Of a DNA stretch of 31,127 nucleotides, positions 12,093 through 24,582 are shown piece by piece. Source of the DNA: Plakobranchus ocellatus (lineage: Eukaryota > Mollusca > Gastropoda > Plakobranchidae). The translations under genes were made by a program, and so were the position numbers. The notes below the pieces were generated by a model. The model was not told the origin of the DNA, ran no database searches, and was given only the letters and a program-made list of their open reading frames with translations. Position 1 is the stretch's first letter; every line of letters starts with the position of its first letter. The DNA lies in assembly GCA_019648995.1 (NCBI GenBank), contig BLXT01007506.1, forward strand, positions 205,071-236,197, written 5' to 3'.

Positions 12093-12325
12093 TGCAAGCT
12101 TTATAGTTGGATATTATAATTCTGCATAATTTGGCTCTACCTATTTGGAGCAAGCACATTAAACCAGTTTTATGTCTTCAAAATTATGTGGACTGTGTCC
12201 TGTACACAGCTATGGATGTTTCAGACCTAGTGTTTGACAACATGGAACAGTTCATTGGGCACCTGAGCCAGTGCATGCCAAAGCTGGCAGGCTACAGCTA
12301 GGCAGCAGAATCCGCATTTGGGTTG

Positions 12326-12525
12326 GTGCTGTTGCTGCTGCTGCTATGATAGTTCACTGGGCACCTCAGCCTTTGTGCTGTTGCTGCTGCTGCTGTGATA
12401 GTTCACTGGGCACCTCAGCCTTTGTGCTGTTGCTGCTGCCGCTGTGATAGTTCACTGGGCATCTCAGCCTTTGTGCTGTTGCTGCTGCTGCAGTTGTTCA
12501 CTTGGCACTTGAGCAGGTGGACACC
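12326..12525. repeat. 49-bp tandem repeat spanning the stop codon
   Basis: Units begin at 12326, 12375, 12424 and 12473, exactly 49 bp apart. Each has GTGCTGTTGCTGCTGC, then GTGATAGTTCACTGGGC and CTCAGCCTTT. The last unit is diverged and contains the rc of the TGA stop of the large gene. Longer flanking segments at about 12250-12340 and 12495-12585 are also homologous to each other. Confidence 0.95.
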
Positions 12526-14392
12526 GAGACAGGCAGGCCACGGCTGGACAGCAGCGTCAGTGTTTGTGCTGTTGCTGTTGTCGCTGCAGCTGCTGTAGTT
12601 GCTGTAGATGCTGCCGTCCTCATAGACATTGGTGATTCTTGTTGCCAAGCTGTAGGGGAAGGGGAGGATACATTCAGACCTGTTGAAGATTTTGGTGATG
12701 ATGATGATGAAGATGATAACGGTGGTGGTTGCGACATCTGTGGTAAAGTATCATGGATCATAAGGCTATGAGATTGCACAGGACCTGATGAGGCCTCCAT
12801 GCCTTTAAAACCCAGCACTGATTTTTTGGTGTGCTTCACACCAACAAGCCCCTGAGAAGGAGTGGCAATATTTGGGCCAACATCTGACTTATAACCCTGC
12901 CCAGATGCTGCGGACAGTGAGGACGCCTGAACCAATCTGACAGCCTGCCCAGTTTCGGGTGTGTCTGCTTGACCAGGAGATTTTGGGCTGCTGGACACAT
13001 TGAGAGGGTTTATTGCTGTTCTCAAGCCTGGAGCCGAGGGTGCTGTCAGCTGCTCTGGTGCTTTGGAGGAAAGATATGCCCCACCTAAGCCGAGGGTTGG
13101 ACGCTCCACCATGGGAGCTGAAGCTAGAATAGCACTCAGAATAGCACTTTTTGGCCTTGGGCTGTTGTTGTTGTTACCCTGGGTGACTGGTGGGACCACT
13201 CTATGCTCGACAGAGGCAGGACTTGAGCTGCACAGTGAATGTTGCCCTGCCTGATGGTAAGATGAAGCAACAGAGGGAACTGAAGCTGAAACACACGGCA
13301 CGGACAGAGGAAGGCTCGTATGTGTCGATGGCACTGTATTTTCCGTTACATTCCGACCGTCTTTGCTCAAACCTGCAGCTGGGTTCAAAGTTTTAGGTTT
13401 TTTCCTCACCCCAGCAGCAGCAGCAGCTTCATCACTTACTGCACAGGCCTTGCTTTTTCTTGGTTTCTTCACTCCAGAGTTATTGCTCTTGTCGTTTTCC
13501 GATTTCAGCCTGTTGCTGTTTTGTTTATTTGCAGCCTTATTGTTGGACCTTGTTTTAGTTTTTACCTCTTTCTTCTCAGACATTGCTGTATCAGAACTGG
13601 AGCATTTACTCAGATCTGTGTGGCCAGAGAGTAGAGCGCTCCTGAGCTTTGAAGCCTTTTTAGATTTTGAGCTTTCACCTTTGCTGACAGGGTGGAGTTT
13701 CGCATCTGTTTCATCACACTCCAAGACAGTCGTGGAATTATTGTTAGTCTGCAGCACTTGCGATGCTTCCATCTGTACTGGAAAGATGGTGTTTGCTTTC
13801 ACGTCTAGACATTCTCTTTTTTCCAAGATCTCTTCGTGTCTGACAGCTATGTCCTGTTTTAGATCTTTCGATGGCGGCGGAATGAAATTTTCTCTTTTGT
13901 CAACAGACATATAAAATTCTCCAAAATTTGAGGACCTCACATTTTCTCTTTCACCAAAGCGGGCAGCATGCTGGACACTTGTAGAATCATTAGAGTCAGC
14001 CGTCATATCCTGAGAGGATGTGCCAGTTTTTTCCAACTCTACGGGAACTTGTTTTGGCAAACTGGCAGGACTATGACACAGCTCTGAAGACCTGGAGGGC
14101 TGTGTTGTGTTCCCCAAAGCAGCAGCAGCAGCAGCTGATCCCGAGGACTGGACCTGTCGAGGAGGTTTTGCCTGCTTCTCAGCTGGACCGGAGATCAGAT
14201 CCTTACAGGCCGGCGAGATGAGCACTGACCCAGAGGAGAAGGATGAGAAAGAGCTGGCACAATTCGCTGCTGCTGAGCTTTTGACGTCTCTCGATCCACA
14301 GCCAGTGTGAGTGTTTGCTGTTGAAGCATCTCCTGCTTCAGACGGTCCAACGGGCTTCACTTCATTTGATGATCCTTCGCTAACAGCTCGCT
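12498..14392 (-). CDS. Exon 8, terminal coding exon (631 codons plus stop)
   Basis: The acceptor is CTCTAACAG/AGCGAGC. The alternative AG two bases later would hit an early stop. The frame is open to TGA at 12500-12498. The protein is low complexity: poly-Ala and poly-Ser runs, a Lys-rich region (KSKKASKLR, KKEVKTKTRSNNKAANK, VKKPRKSKA), and a hydrophobic segment SAILSAILASAPMVERPTLG that looks more conserved. The C-terminus is Ala/Thr-rich and ends CSSAK inside a tandem repeat. I assume the stop is used; an unseen donor upstream of it, with exons further left, cannot be excluded. Confidence 0.82.
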
Positions 14393-17300
14393 CTGTTAGA
14401 GTAAACACGTTAAAAAAAACAAAAAAAACTGTTATACTCAATACTTTAAAAAAGGATCAAGCTTTTGTAAAATAAGTTCATCTGAAGCATTTGTACGATT
14501 CCTTGACAATTGCTTCATCAGTCTAGCTCCTATTGGGTGAGACCTCATCAACCTCACAATCTCATTGATTCCTAATCAATCTCACAATCTCATTGACTGG
14601 GCCTAAAGTAAAACAATGCAAATGCGTCACATAATACCACAAATGCTAGATGCTTTGCTAGTAAGGTGAGAAATGGGTGCGCTGGTAATGATTCCTAACA
14701 TTCCTGTTAAAAAGTTCCTTCGCAAAATTTCAAAGTGCTTCAAACCATTTGCTTTCCATTACAGTAACTTTCCAAAAAAAAATATATATTTGGTGGGGGG
14801 ATTTTTCGAAGCAAAACATATTATTCTGTTTAGGCCACTTGAACACAAAATATGAATGTCACAACAGGATTTTCATCCACATTTTGCCGATATCTGAGCT
14901 GCCACCTTGAAAAATTTAGCAAATATTGAGGCCTTAGTTCAGATTTTATCAAGCACCTCAGTTTTAGTTCAGTATTCCTGAACTAACAAAAACAATATAG
15001 GGTCGTCTTTTATCAAAATAGTCCGCCGTGTAAGCTCTAAAGCACAAAAATGCTACAGCAGACTTGCCAGGCCAAAATATTAGAAAACAGGAGTGAATTC
15101 ACCCAAAAACAGGATTTTGAAGCAAAAAAACAGGAGCATTTTCAGGAATATACTTTATGGGCCAAAAAAAAAGAAGCCTTGATCTCATTACACTTCAGCG
15201 AGAGAACTGTCAAAATTAATGCTATATAGATCATACCCTTGATGAACCCAGTGATATTAAAAAGATTTAAAATCATAGATTATTTTATTTGCGGTTTTTT
15301 TTGTTTTTTTTTTACAATATTTCTTGTATTTGTTGTTCTAAAAAACATTAAATTTATACTTTAAATCACGATCACTAACAGTCAAAGGTAAGGCTGGTGA
15401 TGATAATAAGTTCCTTTAACATATTTTTTTTTTTTTGTCTTTCCATGTTTTGGGTACTAATTGAGATTAATAAAGACTTTTTTGTTTATTATGAACAAAA
15501 TAATCCCTTGAGATTTACTCTAAATCCTGATCACATACAGTTACAGGTTAGGCAAGTTATGATGATAATGAATTTCTTTGAGATTTTAGGTAGGCCCAAT
15601 GCAGTTGATATATTTTTTTTTTCCAATTATAGATCTAGTTCAAATAATGATTGCCAACTGTTATAGGCAAGGCAGGCTATAATGATTAATTTGTTTGGGA
15701 TCAGTTTTTATTAAATATCTATTATATTCTCATTGGCATTTTTTTTTTGCTAACATTCACACGTAAAATAAATAAACATATAATGATCATGAATTCTCTC
15801 GAGATCTACTGTTATTGTTTCGGCATATAAAAATCACCTGGGCCTGTGACAAATCATAGAGCTAGCCTACCAACACTTACAGGAAAGGCAGATGATGATA
15901 ACAATGAAGNNNNNNNNNNNNNNNNNNNNNNNNNNNNNNNNNNNNNNNNNNNNNNNNNNNNNNNNNNNNNNNNNNNNNNNNNNNNNNNNNNNNNNNNNNN
16001 NNNNNNNNNNNNNNNNNNNNNNNNNNNNNNNNNNNNNNNNNNNNNNNNNNNNNNNNNNNNNNNNNNNNNNNNNNNNNNNNNNNNNNNNNNNNNNNNNNNN
16101 NNNNNNNNNNNNNNNNNNNNNNNNNNNNNNNNNNNNNNNNNNNNNNNNNNNNNNNNNNNNNNNNNNNNNNNNNNNNNNNNNNNNNNNNNNNNNNNNNNNN
16201 NNNNNNNNNNNNNNNNNNNNNNNNNNNNNNNNNNNNNNNNNNNNNNNNNNNNNNNNNNNNNNNNNNNNNNNNNNNNNNNNNNNNNNNNNNNNNNNNNNNN
16301 NNNNNNNNNNNNNNNNNNNNNNNNNNNNNNNNNNNNNNNNNNNNNNNNNNNNNNNNNNNNNNNNNNNNNNNNNNNNNNNNNNNNNNNNNNNNNNNNNNNN
16401 NNNNNNNNNNNNNNNNNNNNNNNNNNNNNNNNNNNNNNNNNNNNNNNNNNNNNNNNNNNNNNNNNNNNNNNNNNNNNNNNNNNNNNNNNNNNNNNNNNNN
16501 NNNNNNNNNNNNNNNNNNNNNNNNNNNNATCATAATGTGTTGAGGACAAGACAAACAAAAACGAGGGTTAAAATGCCCCATTGATGGCGATCTAGGTAGT
16601 CACGTGCATGTTAGAGATCTAGATAGATCTATACTAGTATGGGTTGTGCTGGGCAAAGGTCATTCACATTATGCAAATTTATTACTTCGCGGAAATATCC
16701 TCCGCGGATTTTAAACTTTACTGTTCCCACTTGATAATGCATGCATGCTTAGTTTGTCTGTAGGCCAACTTTGCAGATTTGCCTGCTCATTGGATGAATG
16801 GTTGAAGTACCGTTGAAACTGGCTCCAAGAGTATCAAGATTGCTTAACTGACTTACTTAGGCGACCGAATATTATTTGTTTAAAGTGAAAAAGTGTTTCA
16901 CAGTGTATTTCTCTTTTCTTTTAATTTTTGACAGACAAAACAAACTCGATAACTCTAGGCTTCAAATTAGTATATCAAGAAAAATCGGGATTTCTCACTT
17001 TAAATCGGGAAATCGGGAGACGAGTGTTTCCTTCCAAAAAAGCCAGAGACTCCCGATTAAATCGGGAGACCTGGCATGTCTGCTACAGGTATGAATTATT
17101 AGAATCAATGAGCACATTGATATGATTTGATGCCCAATAAGATTTAAAAAGTTAAAGGGGTGTCAGTGACAGAATGGATAGCGAATCTGCCCTGAAATCT
17201 GCAAAGACACATTTGCTGCGGATTAGAGATTCACACCTTTTTTTTTTACAACTCACCTGGACTAGACTGTTGACCCACAACTGAGATGCGCGTGATACAG

Positions 17301-17504
17301 TGTTTGCGAGCTTTCCTTTTCCTACTGCCAGTAACAGCTGGGGCTGTGAGATTATTCATGTTTGATGGGGGTTCTGGATTTGATACAAACAAAAAAGGAG
17401 GTCAAAGCTGGACCAATCGTAAATCTTGTATCTAAATACAACAACACACATACAGTTTTAATGGAATGGCAAGTAAGAAGTTTTAAGACTTAAACCTTAT
17501 TCCT

Positions 17505-17539
<35 letters not shown>

Positions 17540-20500
17540 AATGAGTTGGAATTTTGTTGTTGTTGTTGTTGTTAATCGTGCAAGGTGTAAAACAAGCTGA
17601 AACCTCATTCTTTTTCTTTTTCTCAGTCAAGACAACTTGCGCTAAGAAAACAGCTTTGGCACTCCACACAATACCAAATTTGCAGCTTTTCCTATCCATA
17701 CACTCAAAATCTACCAGTTGAACTGGAAGACAAACTTTCATCTGAGGCATTCCATCAAGCGAATTCTGGGGATGAGGCCCATTGGTTTTAAACTTTTTGC
17801 TGTTTTCATTAAATCTACTCCACAGGCGACAAAATGTGACTCTTTAAACTTAATTATTATAAGTGAGAAGACTTATTTAGGAAGTAGTCTTCATGTTTAT
17901 CTAGAATTTTGATGATAATTTCTATTCAAGGCTGAAGTTTCACTGGAAGTTAACCAGGTTATGAAGCTTTAAATTTTTTTTTTCTTCACACAAGATGATC
18001 TATATGACTAGGTTAGATTATTAGATTCTAGATCTAAAGCAATTAAAAGTTGCACATCCCTTTTACTGCGGTCATCAGTTGACGAAAAGATTTCTGATGA
18101 TGCACACAAAGCAATATAATATATTTCCAACAAAAATAAAATGTAGCCAATGTTATCAGCTGTGGACAATTTAAAACATTTTTAACAATGATTAACAAAA
18201 AAAAAAAAGACATTTTTTGAAACTTCAGACAAAAAATGAAATCATCTGATACTCCTGAATAACAATGTTTGTATTTTGGTTGGTCAGTTTCAATCCAACA
18301 ATAGATTTTGAACCAAAAAACAAAATCCCTGAACAAGTGCATTCACAGCACAGAATTCAGAGAGAACCATTTTAATATAAAATATCAAAATTTATGTAAA
18401 AGAAGTTTTTTTCTACCAAATAAGATTCAGTTCAAGCTTCATTTGTTTTGCTTTTTCTATCAAAAAGATCCTAGTCTCACCTCCAGCTGTCGCCTCGGCC
18501 GTAGCTGCTCCAGATTCCAAGCTACTTTTCCCCGTCACACAAGAATCACGGCCACTCTTTCCCCTGTGCCCATCACTGTCTCCAGCGGCCTCAGTATTGC
18601 GAGACTGAAGCGTTGATGTATGTAGCCCGTTTTCAGTCCATCTGCCATGTCCTCCTTGACTATCATTTCTTCCTTTCACTCGCCTGCGTTTTTCACCGAG
18701 GTTTTCCAGAGAGCAGACAGGAAGTGACTCTATCTCTTTCTCAAGATCAAAACTGGCATGAGAGGGGTAAACAAAATTAACAGGGAATGGAATGCAAATG
18801 TTTATTTATATTTTGATGGGTGGAATTTCAATTTAATGCTCACAAATTTTATATAAAGTTTAGCTTTAAATACTATAAAGAAAACAGTCTAAAGTGTTGG
18901 ATGACTAAATTCAAAATTCTTTGACAAAATGTTCCTTTTCTCTGAAGAACTCTGGATTGACTGGTCTCAAGAGATGACACTAGCTACTGCATAAATTATC
19001 ACTTTCACTTTGCCTACCTTGCAAGAGATTTCTTGGATCCCACCTGAGATGAAACGCTGGAACTACGACTCAAGCTACCTCCCACTGACAAGGGGGATGG
19101 AGTTGACTGAATGTCCCGCTCACTAGCACGCCTCTTCATTGCTTTCTTCTGATCTACAATTGCATCGGCCGAATCTTCTTGTGAGCTGGGTTTTTTTCAA
19201 AGATATAAAAAAAAAAGAGAGAATGAGAATCATTTCAGTTTTTTGAAAATTAATTCCTCTCTTTTTAGCTCTTGCTACCAGTATTAAGAAGCGAACAAAA
19301 TGATATTTTATGCTAAATCAATGATATTAAAAATAAAAAATTAAACTTGCCAACTCATTTGAACTGGCCTCAAGTGGAATCATCCACCGTTGCTCATGAT
19401 GGGGAAAAAATTTTAAAACACTTTTGGCTAGAAAAATTGCAGGCACATTTATTCACGGTAGAATCAAGTAAAGCTTTAAATAGGATAAACACAGAAGACT
19501 CTAAAGAAAAAGCTTCAACACACAACCACAATTATTTTATGTTATGTAGCCCTGAAAAATGGCCCTTTCTATTAATGTTCAGAAGTATATGTCATTATTT
19601 CATGCCTCTCTTATCAAATTCCTACATCTTAGATCTTGCTCTGAAGTAACTCAATGGTTTACACAAGGACAAAGAAGTACACATGCAATAAGTTTTAACT
19701 CTGGGCATTTTTACTAAAACACAGCTTAAAATGTTTTTTTATTTTTTTTAAGCATAAGACAGCACTGATATTGGGAAGCTTACCTTGATCCTTTAGTAAG
19801 CCTCTCACGCGAGGGCTGTATAATGCCTTCTTTGATCAACTCCTGATACTTCTGCCCTCGGTTTGCTCGCCGCGATTTCCTCACTGGCTGGCTACGAAGC
19901 TGCTCTTCCTCCTCCTCCTCCTCCCCATCCTGTGCCTCTTGCCGACGCTGCTTCTCTTCCTCTTCCTCCTCCTCCTGCTGCTCAAGATGATGCTTGATCA
20001 AGTCTGCCATATTCACTGCTGCCTGACCCTCTACACCTCGACCTACCACAAACCCTGCACAGCTGCTCTCAGTGGCTCTTAACTGTTGATACGTGAGCTG
20101 GTTGTGGTTTCCTAAGAGTGCTGATGCCCTCGCAGAAGTCGCCACATCAGGCGTGGGCTTTATCTCCAGATCTTCTGAAAAAAATCACGAAGCAAATCCC
20201 TCTCTCTTAACAGAAGGTGATTTGTTGGGATTCACAAACTGGAGCCAAGATAAGTTTGAAATTTTGTTTCAGCATCAACGCCAGAGCTTGGTGGTGATAT
20301 TCCTATTTCAATTGCTTTTGGGACTTATTCCGTCTGATTATAGATTACACTAACTTCACTTTGAAGCAATGGCAAAAATTGATGAAACAAAATTTATGAT
20401 TCATTTCTTTTCTAACCAAAGAACATATCAAATACACAAACCCTCCCCCATTAAAAAAAACTAAAAGAACAGAAAAAAGCTTTTTTATTTTACATTGAAG

Positions 20501-23500
20501 GCCATAACAAGGACTTTATAGTCAATGGGTTGCCCATTTTTTTTATATAAATCATTTTTGTATTACTATTATCAAATATTGAGACTTTTCAATTTAACTA
20601 TTTTGGCCCAATATTTCCTATGCAGGGCTAGATATGGCCAGACAAAAAAAAAGACTGAAATTTTAATGCGCGTGCAAAGGCGCAAGCAATAACTTTACTT
20701 CATTTCCGTTTTTTTCTTTTAAATTATACATAAAAATGATTCTTAAAAAGAAAAGGTGGAAGTCATCTTTCGATGAGCCGATGACAAAGTTGCAATGAAC
20801 GGAAATCCACCTTTAGGTGGGCGATTCTCAGCCTTGCTATAGAAAGTGTATTATATATGCTTCAAAAAATGTGCTGTAAAACATTCTTTACATAGAAAAA
20901 GACGACAGCATACAAGTGTATGGAAAGTTTTACAGAAAAAAATGTGCTTCACAATTTCATACCTATAGATTAGCTCTCCTTCATATCAATTTGATCAGAA
21001 AACCTGCAACTCAACTTATTTCACGAAGCTGCTACACAATTTTGCCATGGCATAATTTGAAATGCATGATTTATCTCTCTTTACTAGTCAAAAGCAGGTT
21101 TAAATTACTAATACTTCAGCCCACAGTTGTTAATACCTTAGCCCACAGATGTTAATATCTCAGCCCACAGTTGTTAATACCTTAGCCCACAGTAGCTACC
21201 ATCTCAGTCCTCAGTTGTTAAATCTCAGCCCACAGTTGCTACCTCAGCCCACAGTTGCTAATACCTCAGCCCACAGATGTTAATATCTCAGCCCACAGTT
21301 TCTAATACCTTAGCCCACAGTAGCTACCATCTCAGTCCTCAGTCTTAAATCTCAACCCACAATTGCTACCTCAGCCCACAGTTACTAATACTTCAGCCCA
21401 CAGTTGCTAATACCTTAGCCCACAGTAGCTACCATCTCAGTCCTCAGTTGTTAAATCTCAACCCACAATTGCTACCTTAGCCCACAGTAGCTACCATCTC
21501 AGTCCTCAGTGTTAAATCTCAACCCACAATTGCTACCTCAGCCCACAGTTGCTAATACCTCAACCCACAGATGTTAATATCTCAGCCCGCAGTTGCTAAT
21601 ACCTTAGCCCACAGTAGCTACCATCTCAGTCCTCAGTGTTAAATCTCAACCCACAATTGCTACCTCAGCCCACAGTTACTAATACCTCAGCCCACAGTTG
21701 CTAATACCTTAGCCCACAGTAGCTACCATTTCAGTCCTCAGATGTTAAATCTCAACCCACAGTTTCTAATATCTCCGCCCCATTCTCAGCGCGAAGTAAC
21801 AAAAATCTTAACCCATGACTGCTAGTATCTCAGCCAACAGTTGCTAATATCTCCCCCCATTCTCAGCATGCATTAACAAAAATCTCAACCCACAGTTGCT
21901 AACATTTCCCCCTATTCGCAGACCACAGTAACAAAAATCTCAACCCATAGTTGCTAATATCTCAGCCCACAGTTGCTAACATCTGTGCCCAAAGTTGCTA
22001 ATATGTCAGCCCACAGTTGCTAACATCTGTGCCCATAGTTGCTAATATCTCAGCCCACAGTTGCTAACATCTGTGCCCATAGCTGCTAATATCTCAGCCC
22101 ACAGTTGCTAACATCTGTGCCCATAGTTGCTAATATCTCAGTCCACAGTTGCTAACATCTGTGCCCATAGTTGCTAATATCTAAGCCCACAGTTGCTAAC
22201 ATCTGTGCCCATAGTTACTAATATCTCAGCCCACAGTTGCTAACATCTGTGCCCATAGTTGCTAATATCTCAGTCCACAGTTGCTAACACCTGTGCCTAA
22301 AATTGCTTAAATCTATGCCCATGGTTACTTATACCTCAGCGCAACAGTTCCTAGTAATATCTTACTATTTAAGAACTGAGTAACATCCCACTGGAAACAT
22401 ATATAGGAAATATAGTCTTTATGAAGTTTTTTTTAAATCTCACCGTTGAGTGGGCTGTTGTTGTTCTGTCTGTAACTTGTCCACACAGTTGATCTCTCGT
22501 CAGGCTGTGAGCCTGTATTGCAGAAGCCCTTGTGATGGACTGCCGAGCTCCCTGGCATCATGGCCTGAACTCTGGGTAAAGGCGAGCTGGTAGCCGGAAT
22601 CGTCACACCACTGGTTGCTTTGGTAAAGGAGGGGAGCTCTTCTTTTCTCTGACAGGAGAAACAGCTCCTCTTCTCAGGAGGGGACCCACAGACCTGAAAA
22701 TTTACAGACACATTCGAGGTAATTTAATAATCAAAGTGTCCAAATACAATAAATTTCAACTGTTTGTATTGTTTGGACACTCTGGCTTGTACTTTTTCCC
22801 ATACATGGCTTCCATTTCTGTGCATCCATGCTTTCAAAGAACATTATTTTACTGTGTAACTTATCAAAAATTTTTTTTTAACATACTGCCTGTCCACTAA
22901 AGATGATCTCAGGTTTTTCAAGCCTAGTAAGACTCAAGCATCCATGGCCTGTTCAATAAACTAAAAACTGTAACAGAGAAGTCACTGCAGGCTTCAAATC
23001 AGGTTTGATAGTGTGATAGCCACTGGAGTTCAACAGTCAGTAGCCCATAACCTGAAAAGGTGGGTTTTCATTTGGTGTAAAGTGGATTGTATAAATCTCC
23101 TTTTCCTGTGCCGTTACTACCAATGTTCATTTTGAGTCTACAACAAATATATCAATCACAACTAAAATATAGTAGTTTATCACAGCCTTGTCCTCAGACA
23201 GAGCAAATATAAAAATTTCCAGAAATAAAAAAAAAAACGGTTCAAGGAAAATTGTTCTACAAAGTGTTACATATAAAAAATTCTGATACGCTCAAATAAA
23301 TATGATGGTATTATTTAGAGACTGCTTTAATCAATGATTGCAAAGTTCACAGAGAAAAGATTTATAAGTTCTTAATGACTCGTCGTCCATTCCACAAACT
23401 TGCCCTAAATAGCACACTTTGATATTTAAGCTTAATATGTCATAATATCTTTGTAACGAAAATACTCTTGTTACTTAAGTATTGATGGCAAGACTGCCAA

Positions 23501-24582
23501 AATATGCACACAAGGAAAGAAAACCTATGGTTGTAGGACTGCTTTTCAAGTTCTCATATATATCACAGTAAAACCACTGAATGATAAGGACAGTTTGATT
23601 TTGCATCATGTTTCTATTATTTCAAAACTCATCATTGAATATGAGCTGATCAACAACAACTCAACCAGCACCATTCAATTTTCTTTAATTTTTTTCCCAA
23701 AAGTTTACAAAATATCTTTGCATATATATATGAACACGAATACTTTGCTAAGTATCTGCATTTTTTTTTTTTGTTTTACTTTGAACTTGTCCACAGATAA
23801 TTGCCTTCAGTTCGTCATTAATATTATGGACTAACACTTTGTGTGCATACTCAGAAGTCTTTTTGCATTGGGAAGTTTTTGGTTTTCAAACTTTAAAATC
23901 GTCGACAGTCGATTGATAAAATTGCCTTCAATTTCCTCATTCATATTAAGCAATATGCAGATTGCACAAACTTGCCCAAATAGCATGGTTTGATTTGTAT
24001 GTCTAATTATATCATAAATAAATCATAATTTGTGATTCTTATTATGAGTTATGCATTATTCATGAGATCAACAACAGCCAGAGCAAAATTATGCTTCATT
24101 GTAAATTTATTTTTGTTTTCTTGCTGTGAAACTATGGGACAAAAGATTTTTCCCGCTTTTGTTACAGTAATGTTATTACTTGAAGGGTTTATGAGCAATT
24201 ATAATATTAATTATGATCAATCTAACTACCCTTAAAACATTCGCAAAAGATTTTTCTGTCTTTTTAGCATCAGCAGTAGTTTTTAAATGCACTTTCAACT
24301 CCCATTAGCGGGCTCCAAAAACCTTGCTGCTGACAAAACGTTATGTGGCGCCGTGGCATGCAATAGATTGCAATCATATCAATATTGGCACCAACTTGCT
24401 TTAAATAGTTTGGTATCATGAGGAAAAATAAAACCATTGATGGTAAACCGAAGTTAGCAATTTGAAAGCAGTTTTTAACCACTAGAGATAGAAGATCATA
24501 AATCATGCACAAGTATTGGAATTTCACTTTGAGTTTCAGTTCTGTTTCTCAGAGTAAAAGCTCTCTCTCTCTCTCTCTGTGC

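Larger units (their letters stand above)
3400..12497 (-). other. No clear gene; possible long 3' UTR and intergenic sequence
   Basis: AT-rich sequence downstream of the stop codon. Open frames are short and mostly arise from tandem repeats. A-runs on the plus strand outnumber T-runs here, whereas the opposite holds from 1 to 3.4 kb, so a minus-strand transcript would be U-rich throughout. Candidate AATAAA signals on the minus strand lie at 12088-12083 (about 0.4 kb after the stop) and at 3586-3581 and 3513-3508 (about 9 kb after it). How far transcription really extends cannot be told. Confidence 0.35.
14393..17256 (-). other. Intron 7 (about 2.9 kb, contains gap)
   Basis: GTGAGT donor and CTAACAG acceptor. 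It contains a small duplicated segment at about 14550-14600, diverged repeats at 15365-15909, a 619-base run of N, and interspersed-repeat-like sequence. No exon is visible, but one could hide in the gap. Confidence 0.7.

Noticed and set aside
12415..12648. Minus-strand alternative frame rich in Ser, Asn and Gln
   Set aside because: It overlaps the end of exon 8 in another frame and runs through the 49-bp repeat; no splice site requires it.
13363..13914. Plus-strand 183-codon open frame and neighbours at 13000-13634
   Set aside because: They are antisense to the well-supported exon 8; Leu/Phe-rich translations arise from the complement of Ser/Lys codons.
15846..16584. Four open frames of about 230 codons
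   Set aside because: They consist almost wholly of the N gap.
17600..17765. Possible extra exon between exons 6 and 7 (minus strand, starts behind CCCCAG)
   Set aside because: No GT donor in a fitting phase, and exons 6 and 7 already join in frame.
20760..20790. Hammerhead ribozyme core (GATGA and CGAAA words on the two strands)
   Set aside because: The CUGANGA core and three-stem layout are absent.
21108..22365. CRISPR-like regular repeat array
   Set aside because: Units are contiguous and diverged with no unique spacers; the context is a eukaryotic intron.
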